Shown: positions 26,308 to 35,699 of the stretch, piece after piece | Layout: every line of letters starts with the position of its first letter | Numbering within the stretch: the first letter of the stretch is position 1 | From: Aquimarina longa SW024 | GTDB taxonomy: Bacteria; Bacteroidota; Bacteroidia; Flavobacteriales; Flavobacteriaceae | NCBI RefSeq assembly: GCF_001401755.1 | Contig: NZ_KQ474105.1 | Span: 168,417 to 232,416, forward strand | DNA: 64,000 bases | Direction: 5' to 3' | Notes under the pieces: model-generated | The model's database searches: none | What the model saw: only the letters and a program-made list of their open reading frames with translations | Told to the model about the DNA's origin: nothing | Translations under genes and position numbers: made by a program

Positions 26308-27386
26308 TGGCAGAAAATTTTAAAAAGTCCTATAGATTTGCATATCTTTCGTCTTTATATATTACGATATTACTAACGCTCACATTGAGCGTTTTTTTGT
26401 ACATGCACACCCTCCTTAACCTGCTATTAATAGTAGGGTTTGGATTAATCTGTTACATAGTCTGTTTTTTAATCGTTCAATATAGAGTTGAAAAATTTAT
26501 TTATCGTAGAGTTCGAAAGATCTATGATGACATCGAAATGTTAGGCGTTGATGCCATTGGAGGTAATCCAGTTACTACAGATATGAAAACTCTTATTAAA
26601 GAGGTTGAGAAATTTGCACAACAAAGAAAAACAGAAATAGAAACGTTAAAAGTTAGAGAGAATTATCGTAAAGAATTTATGGGTAATGTTTCTCACGAGC
26701 TTAAAACACCTTTATTTACTGTTCAGGGGTATGTTCTTACTCTTTTGGATGGAGCGATGAAAGACCCAGTGATTTTAGAGAAGTACTTAAATCGAGCAAA
26801 TAAAGGAGTTGAACGCTTAATTTATATTGTAAATGATTTGGATATGATCACTAAGTTAGAGGCTGGTGATCTTAATCTTAGCTATACTAATTTTGATATT
26901 GTAGAATTGGTACAAAGTGTATTTGATCTTTATGAAATGAAAGCATCAGAAAAAAATATAGCACTTACATTTGATATGAATTATACAGAGCCCATACTAG
27001 TCCATGCAGATAAAGAGCGGATACAGCAGGTGCTCTCTAATTTAGTTGTAAATTCTATAAAATACGGAAAAGAAGATGGTACTACCGAGGTAAGTATCGA
27101 AGATCTGATTCGTAATAAAACAATCATTAGAGTTACAGATAATGGAGAGGGTATTGCACAAGCTCATATACCACGGTTATTCGAACGATTTTATCGCATA
27201 AATAAGAGTGGGTCGCGTAAAGAAGGTGGATCTGGCTTGGGGCTAGCGATTGTAAAGCATATTATCGAAGCGCACCATGAGCGGATCTATGTAGAGAGTG
27301 ACTACCGCGTAGGTAGTGAGTTCTCATTTACTTTGGAAAAAGTGAAAAAGTTCCCTGTAGTCGATATCGGTACTAAAACTACTTAG
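26307..27386 (+). CDS. phoR: PhoR-like sensor histidine kinase
   Basis: A 359-residue kinase with two N-terminal membrane helices (about 12-32 and 36-54) and almost no periplasmic loop, like E. coli PhoR. A short linker is followed by HisKA (GNVSHELKTPLFTVQGYVLTLL) and HATPase_c (NLVVNSIKYG, DNGEGI, GGSGLGLAIVKHIIEAH). The start ATG shares its A with the stop of the response regulator. The last 63 nt overlap the 3' end of the convergent glycosyltransferase gene. It probably senses phosphate status through the Pit/PhoU-like protein. Confidence 0.92.
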   Translation: MAENFKKSYRFAYLSSLYITILLTLTLSVFLYMHTLLNLLLIVGFGLICYIVCFLIVQYRVEKFIYRRVRKIYDDIEMLGVDAIGGNPVTTDMKTLIKEVEKFAQQRKTEIETLKVRENYRKEFMGNVSHELKTPLFTVQGYVLTLLDGAMKDPVILEKYLNRANKGVERLIYIVNDLDMITKLEAGDLNLSYTNFDIVELVQSVFDLYEMKASEKNIALTFDMNYTEPILVHADKERIQQVLSNLVVNSIKYGKEDGTTEVSIEDLIRNKTIIRVTDNGEGIAQAHIPRLFERFYRINKSGSRKEGGSGLGLAIVKHIIEAHHERIYVESDYRVGSEFSFTLEKVKKFPVVDIGTKTT

Positions 27387-28379
27387 TCCTCGATATGCAT
27401 TAAGGTCTCTTAGTTTCTTTAAAGTAAAATCATTTTGGTTACAACTAGGAACTAGTTTATTTACGGTTAAACGTTCAGCCAAGTATTCTTGTTCAAACTG
27501 CCCTGGAGTAGGGATAAAAAATGCTTTCTTCTTCAGTTTAGCAAGATCCATTACTGTTGTGTATCCAGATCTAGAAATGACCAAATTACTACTGTTAATA
27601 GTATTTTCTAGATCCTTTCCAGTAAGGTAATTATGAACTGTAATATTGTTTTTTACATACGTTTTTTGAGTCTCCTCAATAAGTCCACGTACAAAAACAA
27701 TTTTTTTATCACTTTGCTCAAATTCTTGAAATAATTTTTCTTCTAATAAGGTACGTTGAGGTTCTGGACCAGAAAGTAATACCATAATTTCATATCGCTT
27801 AGGGACGACTTGATATTCGAATCTACTAAGTGGACCAAGATATGTTACGGGAATGTTATTTTTTTTAGGATGACCTAACTCTCCACTAAGATTAGGGTCA
27901 TCTGCCATATCTGGTACCCAACATACATCAAATTTTTTGATATACTTATTATGTAGTTTTGTACTGATGGAGGTTGTTTTTCCACTAAGTACAGTAAGCT
28001 GATGAGTAATGAAAACAGAAGGTATGCTCTTATGTCGTACTCCCATTCTATTGTCAGATATGATGCCACAATAATTATCTTCTCCTAAAATCTTCTTTAT
28101 AGCCTTTTTTTCAGCAGTAATTGCATGAGCAATTTTTGGGCTATTTAACAGCATTTTTAATTTAAAATTGCTAGCTTTTTTAGAATACTCAATATTATAA
28201 GAAGGAAGTTCTTTTGTCTGTAACGAAGGAAATTCCTTTTTTAATAATGATAAAGCAACACCATCAGAGGCAATAACAGGCTCTATACCCTCCTCTATTA
28301 ATGCATTAATGATAGGGATACATCGCGTTGCATGACCTAATCCCCAGTTAAGAGGGGCTACAAGTACTTTCTTGTTCAA
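27324..28379 (-). CDS. Glycosyltransferase, UDP-sugar type (GT28/MurG-like)
   Basis: The 351-residue protein opens with LVAPLNWGLGHATRCIPIINAL, the glycine-rich acceptor loop of GT-B fold enzymes. It has a C-terminal nucleotide-sugar site (LVISRSGYTTVMDLAKLKKKAFFIPTPGQFEQEYLA) typical of the GT28-like family found in Bacteroidota. No membrane segment is visible, so it would act peripherally on the inner membrane. The substrate is unknown. The 3' end overlaps the convergent phoR-like gene by 63 nt. Confidence 0.9.
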   Translation of the reverse strand: MNKKVLVAPLNWGLGHATRCIPIINALIEEGIEPVIASDGVALSLLKKEFPSLQTKELPSYNIEYSKKASNFKLKMLLNSPKIAHAITAEKKAIKKILGEDNYCGIISDNRMGVRHKSIPSVFITHQLTVLSGKTTSISTKLHNKYIKKFDVCWVPDMADDPNLSGELGHPKKNNIPVTYLGPLSRFEYQVVPKRYEIMVLLSGPEPQRTLLEEKLFQEFEQSDKKIVFVRGLIEETQKTYVKNNITVHNYLTGKDLENTINSSNLVISRSGYTTVMDLAKLKKKAFFIPTPGQFEQEYLAERLTVNKLVPSCNQNDFTLKKLRDLNAYRGLSSFSTDIDYRELFHFFQSK

Positions 28380-28401
28380 ATGTTCTAGTTTTTATTTGTT
28401 A

Positions 28402-28430
28402 TATTATGAATAACAATCTGATTCATAATA
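28402..28430. repeat. Inverted repeat upstream of the glycosyltransferase gene
   Basis: TATTATGAAT (28402-28411) and ATTCATAATA (28421-28430) are perfect 10-bp arms around a 9-nt loop, 22 nt before the glycosyltransferase start. It could be an operator or an mRNA hairpin. Confidence 0.5.
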
Positions 28431-28665
28431 ATAAAAGTAATTCTATTTTCTTGTGCATATATTTCCTTAATTTTACCAAAAAATTATCTTTAGGTATTCT
28501 TGTGAAATAAGAATACTCTTATAAGTTATTTATTTTGTTGTGGGAAATTGCCCTTTTTGATAAGAAATAAGAAGATTATGAGTGCTTATCTGGTTATAAA
28601 TATAGAACTTTGGTTTATAGCTTTTAAGCTTCATAAGGTAGAAAATTAATGAAACAAGAAAATCT

Positions 28666-29340
28666 GTGGGGAGTAAGAATAAATTGAAGCGCTTTAATGA
28701 GAATAAGACTTTTCAGAATGTGATAGAACCTACTCGTGATGAGGTACTTAATAATACATTAGGGTATAAAGGAAAGTGGAATGATAAATTCTTTAAAAAT
28801 CAAAATCCTATTGTTTTAGAATTAGGTTGTGGTAAAGGAGAATACACAGTAGGTTTGGCAGAACAATATCCTAATAAGAATTTTATAGGTATTGATATTA
28901 AAGGAGCTCGTTTTTGGCGAGGTGCTAAAACTGCTATTGAAGAAGGCATGAATAATGTAGGTTTTATAAGAACACAAATAGAGCTTATTGATGCTATTTT
29001 TGAAGAAAAAGAAATTGATGAGATATGGATTACTTTTCCAGATCCACAGATTAAATATAAACGTACTAAACATAGATTAACCAATCATGATTTTTTACAA
29101 CGTTATAAGAAAGTATTAAAATCAGAAGGGATTGTACACCTTAAGACTGATAGTGAGTTTATGCATGGGTATACTCTAGGGTTATTGCATGGAGAAGGTC
29201 ATGAAGTACTTTATGCGAATCATAATGTATATCATAATGAAGGTTCTCCAGAGATTGTAACTGCTATTCAAACTTTTTATGAAAAACAATACTTAGAAAA
29301 AAATAAACCTATAACATACATTCAATTTAAAATCGTATAA
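28666..29340 (+). CDS. trmB: tRNA (guanosine(46)-N7)-methyltransferase
   Basis: The 224-residue enzyme has the SAM-binding motif LELGCGKGEYTVGLA, the GIDIKGARFWRGAK block, and the catalytic region WITFPDPQIKYKRTKHRL as in Bacteroidota TrmB. It starts with GTG (MGSKNKLKRF), which keeps the conserved family N-terminus; no upstream ATG fits. It forms m7G46 in the variable loop of tRNAs. The next gene follows after 14 nt. Confidence 0.95.
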   Translation: MGSKNKLKRFNENKTFQNVIEPTRDEVLNNTLGYKGKWNDKFFKNQNPIVLELGCGKGEYTVGLAEQYPNKNFIGIDIKGARFWRGAKTAIEEGMNNVGFIRTQIELIDAIFEEKEIDEIWITFPDPQIKYKRTKHRLTNHDFLQRYKKVLKSEGIVHLKTDSEFMHGYTLGLLHGEGHEVLYANHNVYHNEGSPEIVTAIQTFYEKQYLEKNKPITYIQFKIV

Positions 29341-29354
29341 TTACTATAGTAATT

Positions 29355-29984
29355 TTGGAAATCACAAAGTTGTTTTTAGTTACATTTTTTGGATCACTAG
29401 TCGGAGTAATTCCTCCGGGACTGGTCAATATGACTGTAGCTAGAACCTGCCTAGAAAGAGGTAAAAAAAATGGTGTGCTAGTGGCTATAGGCGCTTCATT
29501 AGTTGTCTTGTTTCAAGCGTTGATAGCAATTCTTTTAGCTAAGTATATTTTCTTTAATCCTTATATAAAAAATATATTATTACGAACAGGAGCAGTTATT
29601 TTCTTTTTTATGGCAATCTATTTTTTTGCAAAAGCAAAGCAAAAAAATACTAAAATAAAAACCTATAAGCATAATAAAACCAGAAGCTTCTTCAAAGGGA
29701 TGATGATTTCTGCAATTAATGTATTACCAATACCATATTTTTGTGCTATTGCAGCAGGTATGAGTGTAAGTGGTAAAATAGAATATGATGCATTGCATAT
29801 TATGATTTTTGTAATAGCAGCAGCAACAGGAACCTTTGTAACACTCTATTTTTATGTATTTTCTTTTCTTAAAATAGAGAAAAAAACAGCATCCATCACT
29901 AAGTATACTAATTATTTTATGGGGATATTAATGTTAATTTTAGTACTAATAACTTTAGCAAGGATTATATATACATGGGAGTAA
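29355..29984 (+). CDS. LysE family amino-acid exporter
   Basis: A 209-residue membrane protein with about six helices and the LysE/RhtB-type start (GSLVGVIPPGLVNMTVARTCLERG). The likely start is TTG at 29355 (MEITKLF), which sits 14 nt after trmB. It overlaps the next gene by 10 nt, so trmB, this gene and the Atl-like gene may form one operon. The substrate is unknown. Confidence 0.88.
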   Translation: MEITKLFLVTFFGSLVGVIPPGLVNMTVARTCLERGKKNGVLVAIGASLVVLFQALIAILLAKYIFFNPYIKNILLRTGAVIFFFMAIYFFAKAKQKNTKIKTYKHNKTRSFFKGMMISAINVLPIPYFCAIAAGMSVSGKIEYDALHIMIFVIAAATGTFVTLYFYVFSFLKIEKKTASITKYTNYFMGILMLILVLITLARIIYTWE

Positions 29985-30331
29985 ATAATAATGATACGAG
30001 GTCAGATTCTGATATAAGCTTTTTTGATAAGGTATATGAAGTAGCCAAGTTGATCCCTTATGGTAGAGTTACTTCTTATGGAGCTATTGCCAAGTATTTA
30101 GGCGCTGCACGTAGTGCTCGGATGGTAGGATGGGCGATGAATGCGTGTGGTAATCGTGATGACGTTCCTGCTCATCGTGTTGTAAACAGAAAAGGGATAC
30201 TCACAGGAAAACACCATTTTAAAGGCACCAATTTAATGCAACAATTACTCGAAAATGAAGGTGTAGAAGTAGTCGATAATCAAATCATAGATTTTGAGAA
30301 ATTATTTTGGGATCCTATGAAGGAATTATGA
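29975..30331 (+). CDS. Alkyltransferase-like (Atl-type) DNA-binding protein
   Basis: A 118-residue protein of the methylguanine-DNA methyltransferase DNA-binding family. The region FFDKVYEVAKLIPYGRVTSYGAIAKYLG ... SARMVGWAMNACG ... VPAHRVVN is clear. At the active site the canonical PCHRV motif is PAHRV, so the methyl-accepting cysteine is replaced by alanine. This makes it an alkyltransferase-like protein that binds O6-alkylguanine and recruits nucleotide excision repair rather than an enzyme that repairs directly. It overlaps the LysE gene by 10 nt. Confidence 0.9.
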   Translation: MGVNNNDTRSDSDISFFDKVYEVAKLIPYGRVTSYGAIAKYLGAARSARMVGWAMNACGNRDDVPAHRVVNRKGILTGKHHFKGTNLMQQLLENEGVEVVDNQIIDFEKLFWDPMKEL

Positions 30332-30343
30332 GAAATTTTTATC

Positions 30344-30902
30344 CTAGGCATCTCCTTTCCAGTAGTTGGCAGTCTTTTTATCAATATTAATTTTTTTCAG
30401 AATATTTAAACTTACCAGACCTTCTAAATCTGTTCTCGAAGCTTGGTTGGTAATAGAAAAAATTGTCTCAATTTCCTTTACAGAAAAGTGACGATTTTCA
30501 TTTTCTTTTACCCAAAACAATATCCGAGTTTGTCTTTCATTACTATTTGGAAACGAATAAAATGTAGAAAGTTTAGCCTCTTCTTTTTTCTTTTTGGCAA
30601 CATATTTTTTTAAATCTTCAAAAGTTCGAGTAAGCACTTTTACTTGATAATAAATAAAATAAGTAGCATCCATATCATCTATTTTCAGTATAAATATGTG
30701 CTTTTTCATACTGTGTTTTCGTTTTTATAATGACTTTTGAAATAGAGAGGTGTTCTGCGAGCTAATACTCATTTTTTAGCAAATACCAATAGAAAATTGC
30801 ACAAGCTGTCCTTCTATTTCCATCTGCCAATGGACGAATAGACCCAATCAAAAAGAGCAATATACTTGCTTTAACAATGAGGTGAATAAAATTATCTTTT
30901 GG
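30344..30902 (-). pseudogene. Broken Fic-family protein gene
   Basis: On the minus strand the frame ending at 30344 continues upstream of its first ATG (30709) through a clear Fic region: VKASILLFLIGSIRPLAD then GNRRTACAIFYWYLL. An in-frame TAG at 30764-30762 follows LLKNEY, where related proteins usually have Trp, and more stops lie upstream of 30902. The Fic signature HPFxxGNGR has become RPLADGNRR, so its key His and Gly are lost. Downstream is the winged-helix tail of Fic proteins (FSVKEIETIFSITNQASRTDLEGLVSLNILKK). The remaining 121-codon open part (30344-30709) may still be translated, but the enzyme is dead. Confidence 0.8.
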
Positions 30903-31454
30903 ATTACTATTCTATTTTTTCTGAGCATATCTTTAGTTTTCACTCTTGTTGTGGTAGCACCTTCTATCATAGAAGAGAAAATAGATTTTTCCTTCAATGC
31001 ATTATTGAGATTTTACTGTTTGTCTAGCCCAGAAAGTAATTACTCTTTTTGTAATCCTACATCAAAGTTATGGTCTAAATAATGAAGCTTTTGTTGCAGA
31101 CTTTTGGTGATATTATATTTGAAATCGTCATGATTAATATATAATAATGAGTATTAAAGGTGTCTTTTAGATTTAAGTATACCTCAGAGTTTTTGAGCAT
31201 CAAGATTTTGATTTTTAAGATATTTGATTTTATCCCAATATAGATATCGTTTTTCAATTTTATATTAGTGTTTGAAAAAATATGAGGTTGAGTAAGAAGA
31301 AGTAAAAACTCATCAATTTCACTTGTTATTTCTGAAGATCTTTCAATCATATTTGTAAATTTTTCAAAAATTTACAAATATTAGGACATAATCAATAGCG
31401 ATACTACTATAAATCATTTCAATTTATAGTTTTTATAATCTTAATTATTCAGCT
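30903..31454. other. Gap with no convincing gene
   Basis: Two short open frames exist here (plus strand 30882-31082, minus strand 31075-31350). Neither shows family features, and the first overlaps the fic remnant. The stretch probably holds more decayed sequence. Nothing else is recognisable. Confidence 0.4.
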
Positions 31455-31462
31455 TATCTTTG
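31455..31462 (+). promoter_or_regulatory. -7 box of the Mrp gene
   Basis: TATCTTTG matches the Bacteroidota -7 consensus TAnnTTTG, 53 nt before the start codon. No clear -33 TTG is visible at the right distance. Confidence 0.45.
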
Positions 31463-31514
31463 CGATACTAATCAATTTATATTGATAAGCTAGTTAGAAA
31501 AAGAAATACTATTT

Positions 31515-32654
31515 ATGAAGTTAGAGAAATCAGATATACTAAAAGCATTAGAAACTATTACTGTTGCAGGAGAAGGTAAAAATATGGTTGAAAGCGGTGC
31601 AGTAAAGAATATAATTACTTTTGGAGATGAAGTTATTGTAGATTTAGTATTAACTACTCCTGCATTACATATTCGCAAACGTGCTGAAGTGGATATTATG
31701 AAGGTGATTCATGAAAAAGTATATGAAAAGGCAAAAATAAAAGTGAATATCAAAGTTGAAGCTCCTACAGCTCAACCCGAAAAGAATGAGATTAAAGGGA
31801 AACAAATCCCTGGGATTAGCAATATTATAGCTGTAGCTTCTGGTAAAGGAGGAGTTGGTAAATCTACGGTAACCTCTAATTTAGCAGTAACACTTGCTAA
31901 AATGGGATTTAAAGTAGGGGTATTAGATGCTGATATTTATGGTCCATCAATTCCTATTATGTTTGATGTAGAAAGAGAACGTCCTTTATCCGTTAAAGAA
32001 GATGGGAAATCTAAAATGAAGCCTGTAGAAAATTATGGAGTTAAGGTTCTATCAATAGGGTTTTTTACACAACCCAATCAAGCAGTAGTCTGGAGAGGAC
32101 CAATGGCAGCAAAAGCATTGAATCAAATGATTTTTGATGCTGCATGGGGAGAATTGGATTTTATGCTAATCGATCTACCTCCGGGAACGGGAGATATTCA
32201 TTTATCTATAATGCAATCATTGCCTATTACGGGAGCAGTAGTCGTAAGTACTCCGCAGAATGTAGCATTAGCAGATGCTAGAAAAGGAGTAGCAATGTTC
32301 CAGCAAGACAGTATTAATGTACCAGTATTAGGAGTTGTAGAAAATATGGCATATTTTACACCAGCAGAGCTTCCTGATAATAAATATTATATCTTTGGTA
32401 AAGAAGGAGCTAAGTATCTTGCAGAAGATCTTGATATTCCATTTTTAGGAGAAATTCCACTAGTGCAGAGTATACGCGAGGCGGGAGATGTAGGTAGACC
32501 CGCGGCACTACAAGTAGCTACACCTATAGAACAAGCATTTGAAGAGCTAACCAGAAATGTAGTTCAAGAAGTAGTCAATAGAAATGATAATTTACCGCCA
32601 ACTGAGGCAATTAAAATAACAACAATGGCAGGATGTTCTGCCGTAAAAAAATAA
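31515..32654 (+). CDS. apbC: Mrp/ApbC family iron-sulfur carrier ATPase
   Basis: The 379 residues have an N-terminal MIP18/DUF59 domain (about 1-85) and a P-loop ATPase domain with the deviant Walker A GKGGVGKST (about 114-122), the LPPGTGD loop and AxVVSTPQNVALADARKG. This is the Mrp/NBP35 type that binds and transfers Fe-S clusters. The C-terminus ends in AGCSAVKK, with one Cys. The NifU gene follows after 3 nt, which supports the Fe-S role. Confidence 0.94.
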   Translation: MKLEKSDILKALETITVAGEGKNMVESGAVKNIITFGDEVIVDLVLTTPALHIRKRAEVDIMKVIHEKVYEKAKIKVNIKVEAPTAQPEKNEIKGKQIPGISNIIAVASGKGGVGKSTVTSNLAVTLAKMGFKVGVLDADIYGPSIPIMFDVERERPLSVKEDGKSKMKPVENYGVKVLSIGFFTQPNQAVVWRGPMAAKALNQMIFDAAWGELDFMLIDLPPGTGDIHLSIMQSLPITGAVVVSTPQNVALADARKGVAMFQQDSINVPVLGVVENMAYFTPAELPDNKYYIFGKEGAKYLAEDLDIPFLGEIPLVQSIREAGDVGRPAALQVATPIEQAFEELTRNVVQEVVNRNDNLPPTEAIKITTMAGCSAVKK

Positions 32655-32657
32655 AAA

Positions 32658-32897
32658 ATGACTTCTGAAGAATTAAAAATTAATGTAGAAAAGGCGTTAG
32701 ACGAGATAAGGCCATTTTTGGAAAGTGATGGAGGGAATATTTCTTTGATTTCTATAGAGGATGATAAAATAGTTAAGGTCCAGTTAGAAGGAGCTTGCGT
32801 AGGGTGTAGTGTAAATCAAATGACACTTAAATCCGGTGTAGAAATGACTATTAAAAAATATGCACCCCAGATAGAAGAAGTACTAAATATAGAATAA
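32658..32897 (+). CDS. NifU-like Fe-S scaffold protein
   Basis: A 79-residue NifU C-terminal domain with the cluster-binding CxxC in LEGACVGCSVNQMTLKSGVE (about residues 45-64) and the typical start EKALDEIRPFLESDGG. It is translationally close to the Mrp gene (3 nt apart). It should carry a labile Fe-S cluster for delivery, with Mrp as partner. Confidence 0.95.
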   Translation: MTSEELKINVEKALDEIRPFLESDGGNISLISIEDDKIVKVQLEGACVGCSVNQMTLKSGVEMTIKKYAPQIEEVLNIE

Positions 32898-32919
32898 TAT
32901 ACAGATGATAGTATCATTA

Positions 32920-32967
32920 AGCCTTACAGTTAAGAAGTATAACTTCTTAACTGTAAGGCTTTTTTTT
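32920..32967 (+). terminator. Intrinsic terminator of the Mrp-NifU operon
   Basis: AGCCTTACAGTTAAGAAGT (32920-32938) pairs perfectly with ACTTCTTAACTGTAAGGCT (32942-32960) around a 3-nt loop and is followed by a run of seven T. Confidence 0.9.
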
Positions 32968-33060
32968 AGTATAAAAACCAATATTTAATTGGGGAATAGA
33001 CTCCATATAGTTTAGAAATTATATTAATTAAATACTGATATGTTTTTTATCAAGAATTAT

Positions 33061-33957
33061 TTATTCTGTAATAAATTCAGTTAATAGCTGTGGTCCTTCT
33101 AGAGGGACTCTTATGATTTTTAATGTACCGTCTTCGGTAGTAGCGATTTGCCATTTGATTAAAGTAATATGACCATTTTCTATTTCTATCCCTGTGATAG
33201 ATCTCGGATGCACACAACTCCCATCATTAAACAAGGCTAATTCTCCTGCTTCAGGAAATCGAGGTCGATGTGTGTGACCAATAATAGTAACTAAATTAGT
33301 ATTGTTAGCGATCCATTTTTTAATTCTACGTTCTATACGTATTGTTTCTTTATAATTTTTTGCAGGGCTTGTAGGATCTGCTATCCCAACAACTTGAAGA
33401 GGTTTCCATAAAACTCTGACAAGAAATCGATTTACTCGCCATCCAATATAATTCATAAAATCTGCCTGATGCCCATGTAATAAGAAAACTTCTTGATTTG
33501 TTTGCTTATGTTGTAGCACAATAGCTTCATGATAAGTAAGACCAGGAAACAAAGGAATCTCTGTATCTGTTTTGTGATCAAAATAAGAACTCAAATGCTT
33601 CTTTACATATTTAGGGTCTCGATATACCATATCGTGATTACCCCAAATTAAATTGAGTCTATCTTCTTGATGAAATAGTTGTAACAATTCATATATATCC
33701 TTATGCGCTCTAAATATAGTTTCAAAACTTAAATTCTCCCATAATTCATCACCATCACCTAATTCACAATACGTAAACCCCTCTGTATAATAATGTTTTA
33801 AAGCATGAAAATAGATATTTCGATTATTTGCGAAATCATCAGCAAAACTATTATCTCCTCGATGGCAGTCACTAAAAAAAATAAATTTGGAGCTATCATC
33901 AAAAGAGATAGTTTTGGCGTTTTTATATGCACGATCCAGACGGAATTGAGAAGACAT
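33061..33957 (-). CDS. Metallophosphoesterase
   Basis: A 298-residue protein with all the calcineurin-like metal-site motifs in order: FFSDCHRGDN, GDGDELWE, WGNHDMV, HGHQAD and IGHTHRP. This suits a soluble two-metal phosphoesterase; some relatives in this family act on UDP-diacylglucosamine (LpxH-like), but this one has a different length and layout, so its substrate is not assigned. It is a single gene, convergent with the Mrp-NifU operon. Confidence 0.9.
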   Translation of the reverse strand: MSSQFRLDRAYKNAKTISFDDSSKFIFFSDCHRGDNSFADDFANNRNIYFHALKHYYTEGFTYCELGDGDELWENLSFETIFRAHKDIYELLQLFHQEDRLNLIWGNHDMVYRDPKYVKKHLSSYFDHKTDTEIPLFPGLTYHEAIVLQHKQTNQEVFLLHGHQADFMNYIGWRVNRFLVRVLWKPLQVVGIADPTSPAKNYKETIRIERRIKKWIANNTNLVTIIGHTHRPRFPEAGELALFNDGSCVHPRSITGIEIENGHITLIKWQIATTEDGTLKIIRVPLEGPQLLTEFITE

Positions 33958-34054
33958 ATATCCTAATTTTTTAGTAAATATACAATACTTACACTTTATT
34001 GACTTTGATGGCTTACAATAAAAACAGTTAAAAAACGATCGTAAAGTAATATAT

Positions 34055-34855
34055 CTATTTTAATTCATCAAGCAATTTCTGCGCAGCTGTATGAATATTA
34101 GAAGAATCCTTTAGAAGTATCTGTAATTCGTTTTTAGCTTCTTCTATCTTTTCTAACTTTAGATATGTCAATGCTAGATACCAATGTGCTTTAGGGGCAT
34201 CTAATGTATCACTGTTTAAAAGTCGGTTAAAATTTTCTATGGCAAGTTTATTCTGATCTAATTCTAATTGTGCTATTGCAATATATAGTAGTACCTGTGG
34301 ATTTAGACTATTAGTATCAGAATGATATGTGTTGAATATCTCAAGAGCGTTTGTATATTTTTTCTCCCTAAATAGCCGTTCTGCTTGTGCAAGATTAGTA
34401 TTTACATCTCTTACTGTCAGTGATGGTAAATCGTTCCAATTTTTATATTCGGCATATAAGCTTTTACTGTCGATAGGTTTATTTAACTGAAAAACAATAA
34501 ACAATCCAATAATTAAGATGGCAGCAATTGATCCGGCATATACGATAAAATATTTTTTCTTAGGAGATGATATCGTAGTAAAGTATTCATTTTCTGCTTG
34601 CCGAATACTAGTTGTGATTGCCTTTCCTTTTTCACTCTTCAAGAAAGTTTCATACTGTGATGTCTTAGCATTTAGAATAGTTATCTCAGTAGTCTCCCAG
34701 TCACTATCATTATAAATAATATCCATTTCTTGATATAACTCCAGCAATTTTTTTGCTTCAGGGCTATTATTTATTTTCTCTTCAAAAATATTTTTTTCCT
34801 CAGAAGACATCTCTTGATTAAGGTATTTCTCTATTTCTTTTTCTAAACTACTCAT
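34055..34855 (-). CDS. Single-pass membrane TPR protein, candidate anti-sigma factor (locus 2)
   Basis: The 266 residues repeat the plan of the protein at 13738-14490. A charged cytoplasmic N-terminus (SSLEKEIEKYLNQEMSSEEKNIFEEKI) covers about 1-100. One membrane helix (about 103-123) is followed by a periplasmic TPR domain with AERLFREKKYTNALEIFNTY and KAHWYLALTYLKLEKIEEAKNELQ. Its start overlaps the end of the sigma gene by 4 nt (ATGA). Position and topology fit an anti-sigma factor. Direct sequence identity to the locus 1 protein is low outside the general plan. Confidence 0.8.
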   Translation of the reverse strand: MSSLEKEIEKYLNQEMSSEEKNIFEEKINNSPEAKKLLELYQEMDIIYNDSDWETTEITILNAKTSQYETFLKSEKGKAITTSIRQAENEYFTTISSPKKKYFIVYAGSIAAILIIGLFIVFQLNKPIDSKSLYAEYKNWNDLPSLTVRDVNTNLAQAERLFREKKYTNALEIFNTYHSDTNSLNPQVLLYIAIAQLELDQNKLAIENFNRLLNSDTLDAPKAHWYLALTYLKLEKIEEAKNELQILLKDSSNIHTAAQKLLDELK

Positions 34856-35424
34856 AACTCCTTTAGTTCATTATAACGAGAATCAGATTGTATAGCATCT
34901 TTAAGTTTTGATTTACATTTAAAAATACGTTGGCGTACAGTATTTTCTGTAGCGTATCCTAGCATATCGGCAATTTTAATATACGGGATTTTATTAAAAA
35001 ATAGCTGCAATACTTTTCTACAATTTTCAGATACTTCCTCTAATTTTTGTTGAAACAATTCCCATTTATCTTGCTCATACGCTGCTAATGCAATGTCTCG
35101 TTCTTCTTGTATTAGATCAATAACTACGGGATTTGTTACCCTAGATTTACGGATTTTTATTTCTCGTCTCCATGCATTTTTACATGTGGTAAAAAAATAC
35201 CCTTCAAAACTAGAGGTAATTACAAACTCTTGTTTTTGTGCTCTAACTGATAATTGTAGTAGAGCTTTTTGCATAATATCTTTGGCATCATGTTCTGTAC
35301 CATCATGAGAACATACATATGTATACACTTTTGGATATACTTTTTTATAAATCTCTTTAATTCCTGCCTCATTGCCATTAATAAGACTTTTTAATAAGTA
35401 ATTGTCATACTTCTGAGGGCTCAT
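34852..35424 (-). CDS. ECF-type sigma-70 factor (locus 2)
   Basis: A 190-residue ECF-type sigma factor with region 2 (GIKEIYKKVYPKVYTYVCSHDGTEHDAKDIMQKALLQL) and region 4 (VSENCRKVLQLFFNKIPYIKIADMLGYATENTVRQRIFKCKSKL). It is coupled to the anti-sigma-like gene and is divergent from the subtilisin-like lipoprotein and CHAT genes, with a 275-nt AT-rich intergenic region. It mirrors the sigma gene at 13146-13745. Confidence 0.9.
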   Translation of the reverse strand: MSPQKYDNYLLKSLINGNEAGIKEIYKKVYPKVYTYVCSHDGTEHDAKDIMQKALLQLSVRAQKQEFVITSSFEGYFFTTCKNAWRREIKIRKSRVTNPVVIDLIQEERDIALAAYEQDKWELFQQKLEEVSENCRKVLQLFFNKIPYIKIADMLGYATENTVRQRIFKCKSKLKDAIQSDSRYNELKEL

Positions 35425-35699
35425 GTAGTACTATAATTGGTTAAGTTGTGATAGATTTTCAAGATGTTATAGGTAGCTTGTTGATATTGAAACGATACAA
35501 AATTAGATATAATTTTGAGATTTATATAAAGTTAAAAGCCTTATTTGTTAAAAGCTTATTGAAAAAATAAAAATAAAAATAATATTGATGGGTAACATTT
35601 TATTTATTTTATGCTCTTGTTGGTAAATATTTATAAACCATAAGTATCTCGAAGTAATTAGGGGAAAAATGTACTTTGATATATTAAAATTTTAAAAAC

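Noticed and set aside
30882..31350. Two short open frames (66 and 91 codons)
   Set aside because: One overlaps the fic remnant on the other strand and neither has family features or conserved composition; not supported as genes.
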